In this document: one piece after another, positions 18,530 through 26,668 of the stretch
Numbering within the stretch: position 1 is the first letter of the stretch
Layout of the letters: each line of letters starts with the position of its first letter
Source: an uncultured Bacillaceae bacterium
GTDB lineage: Bacteria; Bacillota; Bacilli; Bacillales; Caldibacillaceae
Reading direction: 5' to 3'
NCBI GenBank assembly: GCA_937951955.1
Contig: CALGAD010000016.1
Span: 36,688-100,687 of the forward strand
Length of the DNA: 64,000 bases
Program-made: the position numbers and the translations under genes
The notes under the pieces: generated by a model
What the model was told of the DNA's origin: nothing
The model's input: the letters and a program-made list of their open reading frames with translations, nothing else
The model's database searches: none

Positions 18530-19666
18530 ATGGCAGATCAAGAAGAAAAACGAAAGAAAATCAAGCTGGAAAAGGAAAAATATTTACATGAACGGGCTCA
18601 AGAAGCTTCCATTGTCCGTAAAATCGTTCTTGCGATTACCCTGGCCGTATTTTTGCTGGGGAGTGGTGCTTTAATCGGTGGTTTTCTCTATATACGTTCG
18701 GCTTTAGAACCGGTTGATCCGGATAGTCATGAAGAAATCGAAGTGGAAATCCCGATGGGCAGTGGTATTTCCCAAATCGCGAAAATTTTAGAAGATCATA
18801 AAATTATCAAGGACGATACCGTTTTTAAATATTATGTTCGCTTTAAAAACGAAACGGGTTTTCAAGCGGGTACCTATCATTTCACACCTGCGATGACATT
18901 CGATGAAATTATAAATATGTTAAAAACGGGGAAAGTTTTTAATGAACCCGTGTTGATTCTGACCATACCTGAAGGATTATGGTTAAAAGATATCGCGGGC
19001 ATAATTGCTGAGGCGATTGACTCAACCCCCGATGAAGTGTTTGATACATTAAATGACCCTGATTTTATTCAAGAAATGATGGAGTTATATCCAGAAATTT
19101 TAACCGATGATATTTTGCAAGCGGATATTAAATATCCTTTAGAAGGATATTTATTCCCGGCGACGTATGATTATTATGAAGAAGATCTAACGGTTAAAGA
19201 CATTGTTATACCGATGCTGGATAAAACGAAGGAAGTAATTGCCAAGTATCAAGAGGACATGGAAGCCAAAGAGATGTCGGTGCACGAATTACTTACCCTG
19301 GCATCTTTGATTGAAGAAGAAGCTGTGTCAGAAGAAGATCGACGGACAATCTCCAGCGTATTTTACAACCGGATGGAAATAGGCATGAAACTACAAACGG
19401 ACCCAACGGTTATTTATGCGATGGGTGAACATCGGGACCGGTTGTATTATAAAGATTATGAAATTGAGGATCCGTATAACACCTACTATACGGACAGTTT
19501 ACCGCCGGGGCCGATCGCCAATCCAGGGGAAATGTCGATTGAGGCTGCCCTTTATCCATCTTCTACGGATTATTTATTTTTCCTCGCAACTCGCGAAGGG
19601 GAAGTATTGTTTTCCAAAACATTGGAAGAACATAATCAAAAAATCGAGGAGCATATTTCTCAGTAA
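18530..19666 (+). CDS. mltG: Endolytic murein transglycosylase MltG
   Basis: 378 residues: short basic cytoplasmic tail, one membrane segment (about residues 29-52), LysM-like region, then the YceG catalytic domain outside the cell. The catalytic glutamate lies in LASLIEEEA (about 258-266), followed by the conserved YNRMEIGMKLQTDPTVIYA region. MltG cleaves nascent glycan strands and sets chain length during wall synthesis. ATG 18530 lies six bases after AAAGGAGG. Confidence 0.95.
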   Translation: MADQEEKRKKIKLEKEKYLHERAQEASIVRKIVLAITLAVFLLGSGALIGGFLYIRSALEPVDPDSHEEIEVEIPMGSGISQIAKILEDHKIIKDDTVFKYYVRFKNETGFQAGTYHFTPAMTFDEIINMLKTGKVFNEPVLILTIPEGLWLKDIAGIIAEAIDSTPDEVFDTLNDPDFIQEMMELYPEILTDDILQADIKYPLEGYLFPATYDYYEEDLTVKDIVIPMLDKTKEVIAKYQEDMEAKEMSVHELLTLASLIEEEAVSEEDRRTISSVFYNRMEIGMKLQTDPTVIYAMGEHRDRLYYKDYEIEDPYNTYYTDSLPPGPIANPGEMSIEAALYPSSTDYLFFLATREGEVLFSKTLEEHNQKIEEHISQ

Positions 19667-19709
19667 CTTCATCTATTTTGAAAACTTGTCGTATTTATTT
19701 GGTAATTTA

Positions 19710-19812
19710 TGATATAATAACGAAAGTATATTTTCAGGGAGCTAAGCGTCATTGCACAAAGAGTTTTCATGTCATGAAAACTCTTTGTTAATGACACTTT
19801 TCTTTTTTTCTT
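19710..19812 (+). ncRNA. Candidate short transcript with very strong hairpin upstream of udk
   Basis: An extended -10 (TGATATAAT, ending 19718) is followed by about 25 bases and then an almost perfect hairpin: GTCATT-GC-ACAAAGAGTTTTCAT (19748-19770), loop GTC, and the matching arm to AATGAC (ending 19795), followed by a T-rich tract. It could be the mltG terminator, a small RNA of about 80-90 nt, or both. No open frame with a ribosome binding site lies in it. Confidence 0.45.
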
Positions 19813-19833
19813 TGCTTTTTAATCATGATTAAT

Positions 19834-19882
19834 TTTCAGGCTTTTCGCCCAGCCTTGAAATAGCAAGTTTTGGGGGTGTTTT
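19834..19882 (+). terminator. Second hairpin in mltG-udk gap
   Basis: TTTCAGGCT pairs with AGCCTTGAAA (one bulge) at 19835-19860; a T-run (TTTTTTT) follows about 20 bases later. Weak terminator or leader structure for udk. Nothing else is seen between here and udk. Confidence 0.35.
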
Positions 19883-19991
19883 TTTATATCATCACCTTTT
19901 CCTTGAAAGTATCTTTTTTATTGAGTTGTTACAGCGCAATTATCCAGAAATAAATGAAACAACGGTCATTTTAGCTGAAAGGAGTACTATC

Positions 19992-20639
19992 ATGCAACGA
20001 AAACCAGTCTTAATCGGTGTAGCTGGTGGCACGGGTTCTGGAAAAACGAGTGTGACAAGAGCCATCAGTGAAAATTTAGGGGAAGATTCGATATTAATCA
20101 TTGAACAAGATGCTTATTATAAAGATCAGAGCGATAAATCATTTGAAGAAAGACTGAAAACAAACTACGATCATCCCTTAGCCTTTGATACGGATTTGCT
20201 GATTGACCATTTACAAAAGTTATTACGCTATGAACCGATTAACAAACCGGTTTATGATTATAAAACCCATACGCGCTCAAAAGAAGTAATTCCGTTACAA
20301 CCGAAGGATGTCATTATTTTAGAAGGTATTCTTGTTTTAGAAGATAAACGTTTGCGCGATTTAATGGATATAAAGTTATATGTGGATACCGATGCTGATT
20401 TGCGAATCATTCGTCGGATTCTCCGCGATACGAAGGAAAGAGGCCGCACGTTAGATTCGGTGATCAATCAGTACATATCTGTCGTAAGACCGATGCATAA
20501 TCAATTTGTTGAACCGACGAAGCGGTATGCGGATATTATCATCCCTGAAGGAGGACAAAACATCGTTGCCATTGATTTAATGGTGACGAAAATTAAAACG
20601 ATTTTAGAAAAGGAAAATTCCATTAATATTAAAGATTGA
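19992..20639 (+). CDS. udk: Uridine kinase
   Basis: Phosphorylates uridine and cytidine to UMP/CMP in pyrimidine salvage. 215 residues, normal length. Walker A GGTGSGKT (12-19) and the QDAYYKDQS motif (about 45-53) are clear. ATG 19992 follows AAAGGAGT. The reading frame is open further upstream but without a binding site. greA follows, as in B. subtilis, but the yrrM/yrrN/yrrO genes that precede udk there are absent. Confidence 0.97.
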   Translation: MQRKPVLIGVAGGTGSGKTSVTRAISENLGEDSILIIEQDAYYKDQSDKSFEERLKTNYDHPLAFDTDLLIDHLQKLLRYEPINKPVYDYKTHTRSKEVIPLQPKDVIILEGILVLEDKRLRDLMDIKLYVDTDADLRIIRRILRDTKERGRTLDSVINQYISVVRPMHNQFVEPTKRYADIIIPEGGQNIVAIDLMVTKIKTILEKENSINIKD

Positions 20640-20653
20640 AAATTTTGCATAAA

Positions 20654-20708
20654 AGACAAATCTTTCATAATATATAATATCAATACTCACTGATGGAAAG
20701 ATTTGTCT
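20654..20708. repeat. 13-bp inverted repeat between udk and greA
   Basis: AGACAAATCTTTC (20654-20666) and its exact complement GAAAGATTTGTCT (20696-20708) flank a 29-base AT-rich centre containing TATAAT-like sequence. No T-run follows, so it is not a standard terminator. It may be an operator or a leader stem for greA. Confidence 0.6.
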
Positions 20709-20758
20709 GTACATAAAAAATGAAAACGGATTACTGAAATTCTGGAGGAGGAAGTACA

Positions 20759-21232
20759 ATGGTAGAAAAACAATATCCTATGACAAAAGAAGGTAAAGAA
20801 AAATTAGAAAAAGAATTAGAGGAATTGAAAACGGTAAAAAGAAAAGAGGTTGTGGAAAGAATTAAAATTGCTCGCAGCTTTGGCGATCTTTCCGAGAACT
20901 CCGAATACGATTCAGCTAAAGAAGAACAGGCTTTTGTTGAGGGGAGAATTGCTGCAATTGAAAAAATGCTTCGCAATGCAGTGATCATTGAAGACGATAA
21001 AGAAAATAAGGATACCGTAACCCTCGGTAAGTCTGTAACGTTTATCGAATTGCCAGACGGCGAGGAGGAAACGTATACTATTGTCGGAAGTGCTGAATCA
21101 GATCCCTTTGAAGGGAAAATTTCCAACGATTCCCCGATTGCAAAAAGTCTTCTAGGGAAAAAGGTTGGCGAAGAAGTAACGGTTCAAACACCGGGCGGGG
21201 AAATTAATGTAAAAATTATTGCTGTAAAATAA
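20759..21232 (+). CDS. greA: Transcription elongation factor GreA
   Basis: 157 residues: N-terminal coiled-coil (about 1-75, rich in Lys/Glu, with GDLSENSEYDSAKEEQ near the tip, containing the acidic residues that stimulate RNA cleavage) and C-terminal FKBP-like domain. Rescues backtracked RNA polymerase. ATG 20759 follows TGGAGGAGG. Confidence 0.98.
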   Translation: MVEKQYPMTKEGKEKLEKELEELKTVKRKEVVERIKIARSFGDLSENSEYDSAKEEQAFVEGRIAAIEKMLRNAVIIEDDKENKDTVTLGKSVTFIELPDGEEETYTIVGSAESDPFEGKISNDSPIAKSLLGKKVGEEVTVQTPGGEINVKIIAVK

Positions 21233-21265
21233 AAATTTGCACATAGATTTTTGTTTAATAAGAGG

Positions 21266-21297
21266 GAGGCTGTCTTTCGGGACGGCCTCTTTTTCTT
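21266..21297 (+). terminator. Terminator after greA
   Basis: GAGGCTGTC / GGACGGCCTC stem (21266-21289) with loop TTTCG, then a T-rich run. Confidence 0.9.
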
Positions 21298-21406
21298 GTT
21301 CGCCTCTTTTTTGAAGATATTGTCTCATACACAATTAGCAATGCTTCATCGCCTCATTCACGGTTAAAAGAAGGCTTTTTGGTACATATTGGTAATGGTG
21401 ATCAAG

Positions 21407-23158
21407 ATGAAAAAACGATTATTATTCCTCGCGATTAGTTTACTTTTTGTGATCATCCTGTATATCGCCCGACTCGTGCAAATTCAATTAGTGGAAACGG
21501 AACATTTTTCGAGGAGAAATATCAATTTATTGAAGGAAAGCGTCAGCCAGCGGTCCCAGGAAATGGTGATTGATAATGGCCGGGGCAAATTTTTCGATCG
21601 CAACGGGCAATCATTGACGGATGAAACGAAACCTTCATTAATTCTGTTTCCCTTTTTAAAGCACATCCATTTCGATTTGGACGAGCTGGCAAGGATTTTA
21701 CAGGTCGATCCGGAAATATTACAAAGGGCGATCGATGATAGTGTGGAACCTTTTGTTTTCGGTGATCCGGAACCCATGCAATTAACCCCGTCGCAGATGA
21801 AAGCCATTAATGACCTGGAAATTCCCGGGGTATTTGCCGTGACGAAATCCTTTGCCCGGGAATATACCCCTGCTGAACATTTAATCGGGATTGTCGGTGA
21901 AAATCCGGACTTATTGAAAAAACGCTATCCGGACAAAAAATTACCGGCAAATACATTGCTCGGAATCAGTGGGTTACAGGCGAGTTTTGATCCCTTTTTG
22001 CTTCAGGAAGAAAAAGCAAAACTCGTTTATCACGTTGATGGAAGAGGGGGTCCTTTATTCGGGATCGATGTTAAATATGTGGAACCGTCCAACCCTTTTT
22101 ATCCCGTTCACATTAAAACAACCCTTGATTTAACGATTCAGGAACAAGCGGAAAAAATTGTTGATGCACATAACTTGAAAAAAGGGGGACTCGTCCTGCT
22201 CGATATCGAAACGAATTCTATCCTGGCGCTTGTTTCCCGTCCGAAGATTGATTTTAGCGCTCCATATCAAAATGATAGCTTGACGAATCGCATGCTGCAG
22301 GCAGAAGTGCCCGGATCAGTTTTTAAAACGGTGATCGCAGCGGCGGCGATTGACCAAAATCTCGTTTCCAGCGGACGAACCTTTAATTGCGATGAAACGA
22401 TTACCGGTGAACCGGATCCAAATCGCCACGGCACCCTCGATTTATTGACAAGTTTTGCTGTAAGCTGTAATAATACGTTTGCTACTCTGGCACAGGAATT
22501 GGCGAAAAATGATCCGAATTTGATCGAACAATATGCGGACAAGCTCGGTCTTTTACAACCCGTTGGTTGGCGGGGAAGAGTGTTCCATTTCGAAGACTTT
22601 GTCCAGCTCACCGAGGAGAAGAACGGCCAGATTTTTCTGAACGAGAAGGACCGGAAAGATAGCAATTATGTCGCTTTAACGGGGATTGGCCAGTACAATG
22701 TTCGCCTCACCCCTCTGGCGATAGCGAATATGATGGCAACGATTGCTCGGGGTGGTGAAAAATATGCCGTCCGCGCTGCTTTTAGTATCGAATATAAAAA
22801 CGGGAGCGAGCTTATTCAATTTCCGATGAAAAAGTTAGATTCCAACCGTCTTTCTCCCTATGCTACGATGAAGTTACAACAGCTACTCCGGGAAGTTGTT
22901 CAGAACGAAAAGGGAACGGGTAGAGGACTGCAAGACTTACCGTATGAAGTTGCGGGAAAAACGGGGACAGCGGAGACGAATCGTTTTGCAGGGAATCAGC
23001 AATATTTAAACAAATGGTTTGCCGGTTATTTCCCTTTTGACAAACCGAAATATGCCCTTGTCGTTTTGAATGAAGATGTCTTTTCTAATGAAGGTAGCGT
23101 GATTCCGGTATTTCGTGATATGGTAAACTATTTGTATGAATTCGATCATACCCGGTAA
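21407..23158 (+). CDS. Class B penicillin-binding protein (YrrR/PbpI type)
   Basis: 583 residues: one N-terminal membrane anchor (MKKRLLFLAIS onwards), a dimerisation region, then the transpeptidase domain. Active-site motifs are S304-V-F-K307 (PGSVFK), S353-C-N, and K518-T-G (AGKTGTA). It crosslinks peptidoglycan; the B. subtilis homologue next to greA and yrrS is PbpI, linked to sporulation. The start is uncertain: ATG 21407, ATG 21395 and TTG 21389 share the frame and none has a strong binding site; 21407 gives the usual short tail and length. Confidence 0.9.
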   Translation: MKKRLLFLAISLLFVIILYIARLVQIQLVETEHFSRRNINLLKESVSQRSQEMVIDNGRGKFFDRNGQSLTDETKPSLILFPFLKHIHFDLDELARILQVDPEILQRAIDDSVEPFVFGDPEPMQLTPSQMKAINDLEIPGVFAVTKSFAREYTPAEHLIGIVGENPDLLKKRYPDKKLPANTLLGISGLQASFDPFLLQEEKAKLVYHVDGRGGPLFGIDVKYVEPSNPFYPVHIKTTLDLTIQEQAEKIVDAHNLKKGGLVLLDIETNSILALVSRPKIDFSAPYQNDSLTNRMLQAEVPGSVFKTVIAAAAIDQNLVSSGRTFNCDETITGEPDPNRHGTLDLLTSFAVSCNNTFATLAQELAKNDPNLIEQYADKLGLLQPVGWRGRVFHFEDFVQLTEEKNGQIFLNEKDRKDSNYVALTGIGQYNVRLTPLAIANMMATIARGGEKYAVRAAFSIEYKNGSELIQFPMKKLDSNRLSPYATMKLQQLLREVVQNEKGTGRGLQDLPYEVAGKTGTAETNRFAGNQQYLNKWFAGYFPFDKPKYALVVLNEDVFSNEGSVIPVFRDMVNYLYEFDHTR

Positions 23159-23234
23159 CAAAAGGAAAAAGAAACTATTTTCTATCCTGTGCATTTCGTA
23201 TAAAATGGTAATGAATATGGAGGGAGGAGAAACA

Positions 23235-23945
23235 ATGACGAAAAAAAATTCTCACCCCTTTCGTCGTTCTCGGACGGAAGTGTATGCCAAACAGAGAAAA
23301 AAGAATTTTATTTTAAATGTTTTAATAGCCGTCGTCTTTGCTTTAATCGTGATCGTCGGCTGGGATTTACTGTTTGGTAATAAAGGAACTGTTGAAGAAG
23401 CGGCGACCGATACGGAAACTGAACCGGCGGAAGTCATCACCGAAGATGATAAGGAAAATAACGAGGGCAATGGTGATACCGAAAATCGCGATACGGAAAC
23501 GGTCGAAGGTGATGAGCAACAGACCGTTGTTGAAGCAGAGCGCGATGCCGGAGAAACCGGTACTGAAGATGAAGAAGAAAGCGATGAGAGTACAGAAGAA
23601 CTGATTATCGAAGAAAGTGACGACCCGAATGTGATTAAAACGGTCATCGATCCGAATTGGCAACCGGTTGGTACAGTCCAGACAGGGGAACATGTCACGC
23701 AATACGATAAAAATTCTGTAGACTGGCAAGAAATGCTTAAAGCCATTTCTTATGCCACCGGGATTTCCGAAGACAATATGACCGTCTGGTTTATTGGCCG
23801 TGGTGAAGTTCCGAATAAAAATGTGATCGGAACCGTATCACCGAAAGACCAAAATGAAACGTACCGGGTTTATTTAGAATGGGTGGACGGTCAAGGCTGG
23901 AAACCCGAAAAAGTGGAATATTTAAAGGAAAATGATAAAAAATAA
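23235..23945 (+). CDS. YrrS family protein (DUF1510)
   Basis: 236 residues: basic N-terminus, one membrane segment (about 28-48), a long low-complexity acidic Glu/Thr/Asp stretch (about 55-130), then a conserved C-terminal DUF1510 domain with WQPVGTVQTGEH. A membrane-anchored protein with extracellular domain and unknown function; its position after the PBP gene suggests a role near the cell wall. ATG 23235 follows GGAGGGAGGAG; an upstream frame extension overlaps the PBP gene end and is rejected. Confidence 0.9.
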   Translation: MTKKNSHPFRRSRTEVYAKQRKKNFILNVLIAVVFALIVIVGWDLLFGNKGTVEEAATDTETEPAEVITEDDKENNEGNGDTENRDTETVEGDEQQTVVEAERDAGETGTEDEEESDESTEELIIEESDDPNVIKTVIDPNWQPVGTVQTGEHVTQYDKNSVDWQEMLKAISYATGISEDNMTVWFIGRGEVPNKNVIGTVSPKDQNETYRVYLEWVDGQGWKPEKVEYLKENDKK

Positions 23946-23967
23946 AAAGTTAAGGTTGTGAATATAG

Positions 23968-24666
23968 ATGAGAATTGCAATTATTGGCGCGATGGATGAA
24001 GAAGTAGCGATTTTAAAAGAAAACTTTCTTGATGCAAAAGAAGAGACGTCGGCTAATTGTGAATTTACATTAGGAAAAATTCACGGTCATGAGGTCATTG
24101 TCTTGAAATCGGGGATCGGTAAAGTCAATGCCGCCCTGGCAACCGCCATCGCGATGGAACGCTACCGTCCAGAGGTGTTAATGAATACGGGTTCGGCCGG
24201 AGGATTGAATCAGGAATTATCCGTCGGCGATCTTGTCATCTCTTCGGAAGTCCGCCATCATGATGTGGATGCAACGGCTTTCGGTTACGAGTACGGCCAG
24301 GTCCCGCAAATGCCACCGGCTTTTATCGCCGATGAAAATCTCGCTGATCTGGCCTTGCAATGCGCCCGAGATATTCCCGATGTAAAAGCGGTGAAAGGAT
24401 TGATTGCAACAGGGGATTCCTTTATGAGCGATCCTCGCCGTGTTAAAAGGGTGAGTGAAATTTTTCAGGATGTGCAAGCGGTGGAAATGGAAGGAGCTGC
24501 CATTGCGCAAGTAGCCTATCAATATGATGTCCCGTTTGTCATCATCCGTTCCTTATCGGATATTGCCGGTAAAGATTCTGCGGTCTCTTTCGACCAGTTT
24601 TTAAACAAAGCAGCAAAAAATAGTGCAGCTTTGATTCTTTCCATGTTAAAAAAATTACCCGCCTGA
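23968..24666 (+). CDS. mtnN: 5'-methylthioadenosine/S-adenosylhomocysteine nucleosidase
   Basis: Hydrolyses MTA and SAH to adenine plus methylthioribose or S-ribosylhomocysteine in methionine salvage. 232 residues. Starts MRIAIIGAMDEEV with the catalytic Glu at about 12; the catalytic Asp lies in SLSDIAGKD (about 195-203). In B. subtilis the neighbours yrrT, mccA and mccB recycle homocysteine to cysteine; here only yrrS before and yrhC after remain. Confidence 0.96.
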   Translation: MRIAIIGAMDEEVAILKENFLDAKEETSANCEFTLGKIHGHEVIVLKSGIGKVNAALATAIAMERYRPEVLMNTGSAGGLNQELSVGDLVISSEVRHHDVDATAFGYEYGQVPQMPPAFIADENLADLALQCARDIPDVKAVKGLIATGDSFMSDPRRVKRVSEIFQDVQAVEMEGAAIAQVAYQYDVPFVIIRSLSDIAGKDSAVSFDQFLNKAAKNSAALILSMLKKLPA

Positions 24667-24750
24667 ATCTGGCAAAATTTACACGAACCAAAAATGCTTC
24701 ACATCTGTTAATCTAGTATTATCTGAACTAGATGAACGAGGTTGATCAAT

Positions 24751-24978
24751 GTGAAGCAGTTAAAACAAAAAATTGTCGATTATCAAAATTTCGCAACGAT
24801 CTTAATCGCTGTTTCGAGCTTTTTTTACTTAGGGATATTATTTACAGGAATGGATAAAAGTCCTTCGCAGATTAATCTATTGTTAAGCACCACTTATTTC
24901 TTTATTCAGCTCGCTTTTACATTGAGGTTATGTTCGTTAAAGTGGCTTAAGGAACTCGAAAAGAATGAGGAACAATAA
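24751..24978 (+). CDS. YrhC family small membrane protein
   Basis: 75 residues with two hydrophobic segments (about 16-34 and 43-62) and charged ends. Matches the YrhC family, which follows mccB in B. subtilis; function unknown. Start GTG 24751 sits eight bases after ACGAGG; TTG 24742 in the same frame is too close to that site. Confidence 0.8.
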   Translation: MKQLKQKIVDYQNFATILIAVSSFFYLGILFTGMDKSPSQINLLLSTTYFFIQLAFTLRLCSLKWLKELEKNEEQ

Positions 24979-25006
24979 AGCTCCCGGTACTTCCGGGAGC
25001 TTTTTC
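24977..25006. terminator. Bidirectional terminator between yrhC and sigK
   Basis: AAGCTCCCGG (24978-24987) and CCGGGAGCTT (24992-25001) with a 4-base loop and flanking A and T runs; it can serve both convergent genes. Confidence 0.9.
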
Positions 25007-25015
25007 CTTGCATTT

Positions 25016-25744
25016 TTACTCTTGATTTTCCATACGGCTTTTCCTTTCCTTTTCCGCGCGATAAAATTCGTGGAACATTTTCATCAAGGCTCGTTTTTCA
25101 ATACGGGATACGTAGCTGCGGGAGATTCCCAGTTCTTTAGCAATTTCCCGCTGGGTTTTCTCCTTATTCAAATCCAATCCGAAACGGCCGATGATCACTT
25201 CCCGCTCCCGTTCATCGAGCACATCAATATATTGTTTGACCTTTTCTAGTTCCATATTTAATTGAATCATTTCGATCACATCTTCTGAATCGGACTTTAA
25301 CACATCGATTAAACTAATTTCATTTCCTTCTTTATCCTGGCCGATTGGATCATGTAAAGAAACGTCTTTTTTTGTCTTTTTTAAAGCACGTAAATGCATG
25401 AGGATTTCGTTTTCGATACAGCGAGCCGCGTATGTAGCCAGTTTCGTTCCTCTATTTTCTGAAAAGCTCTCGATCGCTTTGATCAATCCGATCGTTCCGA
25501 TAGAGATCAAATCTTCCTGATCTTCGCCGGTGTTTTCAAATTTTTTAACGATATGGGCGACAAGGCGTAAGTTATGTTCAATTAATATATTCCGTGCTTC
25601 CGGATCGCCCTGGGCCATCAATTTTAAATATTTTTTTTCTTCCTCTGGTGATAGGGGCTGAGGGAAGGCATTGTTTTTAACATAGGAAACTAGAAAGACG
25701 ATCTCTTTAAAAATAAGCGCTAATCCAGACAAAAGGCTGGACAT
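25016..25744 (-). CDS. sigK: RNA polymerase sporulation sigma factor SigK (pro-sigma-K)
   Basis: 242 residues, uninterrupted. The 20-residue N-terminal pro-sequence (MSSLLSGLALIFKEIVFLVS) precedes YVKNNAFPQ, the same boundary at which SpoIVFB cuts pro-sigma-K in B. subtilis. Region 2 (about 60-130) has the DLISIGTIGLIKA segment; region 4 has REIAKELGISRSYVSRIEKRA. Directs late mother-cell transcription in sporulation. ATG 25744 follows GGAGGT at good spacing; GTG 25750 overlaps that site. There is no skin-type insertion. Confidence 0.97.
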   Translation of the reverse strand: MSSLLSGLALIFKEIVFLVSYVKNNAFPQPLSPEEEKKYLKLMAQGDPEARNILIEHNLRLVAHIVKKFENTGEDQEDLISIGTIGLIKAIESFSENRGTKLATYAARCIENEILMHLRALKKTKKDVSLHDPIGQDKEGNEISLIDVLKSDSEDVIEMIQLNMELEKVKQYIDVLDEREREVIIGRFGLDLNKEKTQREIAKELGISRSYVSRIEKRALMKMFHEFYRAEKERKSRMENQE

Positions 25745-25846
25745 GGACACACCTCCAGTTGAAAGTTACAGTTATATACCTATGTGTGAGCGCCTGGAAA
25801 TGTGTCTGTCCGATTAGTTTCGTAAGAAAGTAAAAAAATTGGAATT

Positions 25847-25882
25847 TAAAAACAAATCTCCCGGTTTTAGACTTGCGGGAGA
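25847..25882 (-). terminator. Weak terminator downstream of sda
   Basis: On the minus strand CTCCCG (25881-25876) and CGGGAG (25863-25858) pair across a 12-base loop and are followed by ATTTGTTTTT. Probably ends sda transcription before the sigK promoter. Confidence 0.45.
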
Positions 25883-26096
25883 CAACATACTCACTATATG
25901 ATTATTTGATGATCCATTGGTGCGATGAGAGAAGAAAAACATCCATATTAAAATAAGCAAATGAGTCATTGCGTTTAAATAGGTTTATTGATATGGATGG
26001 TAAATTTTGGTGTGGACATACGTGGTAGTGCAGGGAATAGTGGTAATGATGGTAAAGGTGTGGTGTTCCATGATGCGAATTTTCGCTTGATCGATG

Positions 26097-26261
26097 TTAT
26101 ATCTGAACAGGAGCTCCGTCTGACGATTGTTTCCTGATTCTATCCGTGAGCAGCCGTCGGTGAATTTCTTCTTCGATCAAACGAATAAACTCCTGGGACA
26201 GATTCAACTCTATTGCCTTATAATACGTTTCAATGAGCAGATCATCGGATAATTGTTTCAT
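26097..26261 (-). CDS. sda: Sporulation checkpoint inhibitor Sda
   Basis: 54 residues. The helical hairpin sequence MKQLSDDLLIETYYKAIELN, then EFIRLIEEEIHRR, closely follows the known Sda pattern. Sda binds the sporulation histidine kinase KinA and blocks phosphorelay entry when DNA replication is starting or damaged. ATG 26261 is the only start in frame; a good GGAGGTG lies about 19 bases upstream, farther than usual. The gene faces away from yqeG, and the shared intergenic region carries five DnaA-box matches, as expected for a DnaA-controlled sda. No other supported gene lies in 25745-26096 or 26262-26668. Confidence 0.93.
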   Translation of the reverse strand: MKQLSDDLLIETYYKAIELNLSQEFIRLIEEEIHRRLLTDRIRKQSSDGAPVQI

Positions 26262-26391
26262 CGTTACAAAAAACCTGTTTCACCTCCTGATTCCTGGAAT
26301 AAATATACGGAATGATGCATATAATAAATTCTTTTATACAAATCTGTAAATCTAATGTAGCAAATCCCGATTCGCTAGACAACCTGTGAAA

Positions 26392-26489
26392 TTATCCACT
26401 TCACTTGTTGATAAACTGTTTATAAATTGTTGATAAATGTGGAGATTCGTCGAATGACAACGGGGATATTGTGGATGAACTTATCCACA
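26392..26489. promoter_or_regulatory. Cluster of five DnaA boxes between sda and yqeG
   Basis: TTATCCACT (26392-26400), TGTTGATAA (26406-26414), TGTTGATAA (26428-26436), TGTGGATGA (26470-26478) and perfect TTATCCACA (26481-26489) match TTATNCACA on either strand with at most one mismatch. Known in B. subtilis: the sda-yqeG gap is a DnaA-box cluster and DnaA activates sda. Confidence 0.88.
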
Positions 26490-26668
26490 GTGTTGAAAAA
26501 TATCCGAATTTGTCGAAAAGTTTTTTGTTATCATCCTTTTACAATACATGCACACAAAATGGACAGGACTTGTTATAATAGGCAATGATGTGATTTGTCT
26601 TCCTGATTCTAGTTCACAAAAGACAGGAAATCCGGTATGATAAACGGTAGAATAATGAGGTGTAGAAG

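Noticed and set aside
23252..23746. 164-codon Ser-rich minus-strand frame opposite yrrS
   Set aside because: The Ser/Val repeats mirror the acidic Glu/Asp codons of yrrS on the other strand.
25780..25970. About 50-codon minus-strand frame (MTHLLILIWMFFF...) between sda and sigK
   Set aside because: No binding site and it runs through the likely sda terminator.
25985..26071. 28-codon minus-strand ORF just after sda (MEHHTFTIITT...)
   Set aside because: Odd Thr/His composition but no ribosome binding site and no known family; likely chance.
26438..26446. A sixth DnaA box (TGTGGAGAT)
   Set aside because: More than one mismatch to TTATNCACA; not counted.
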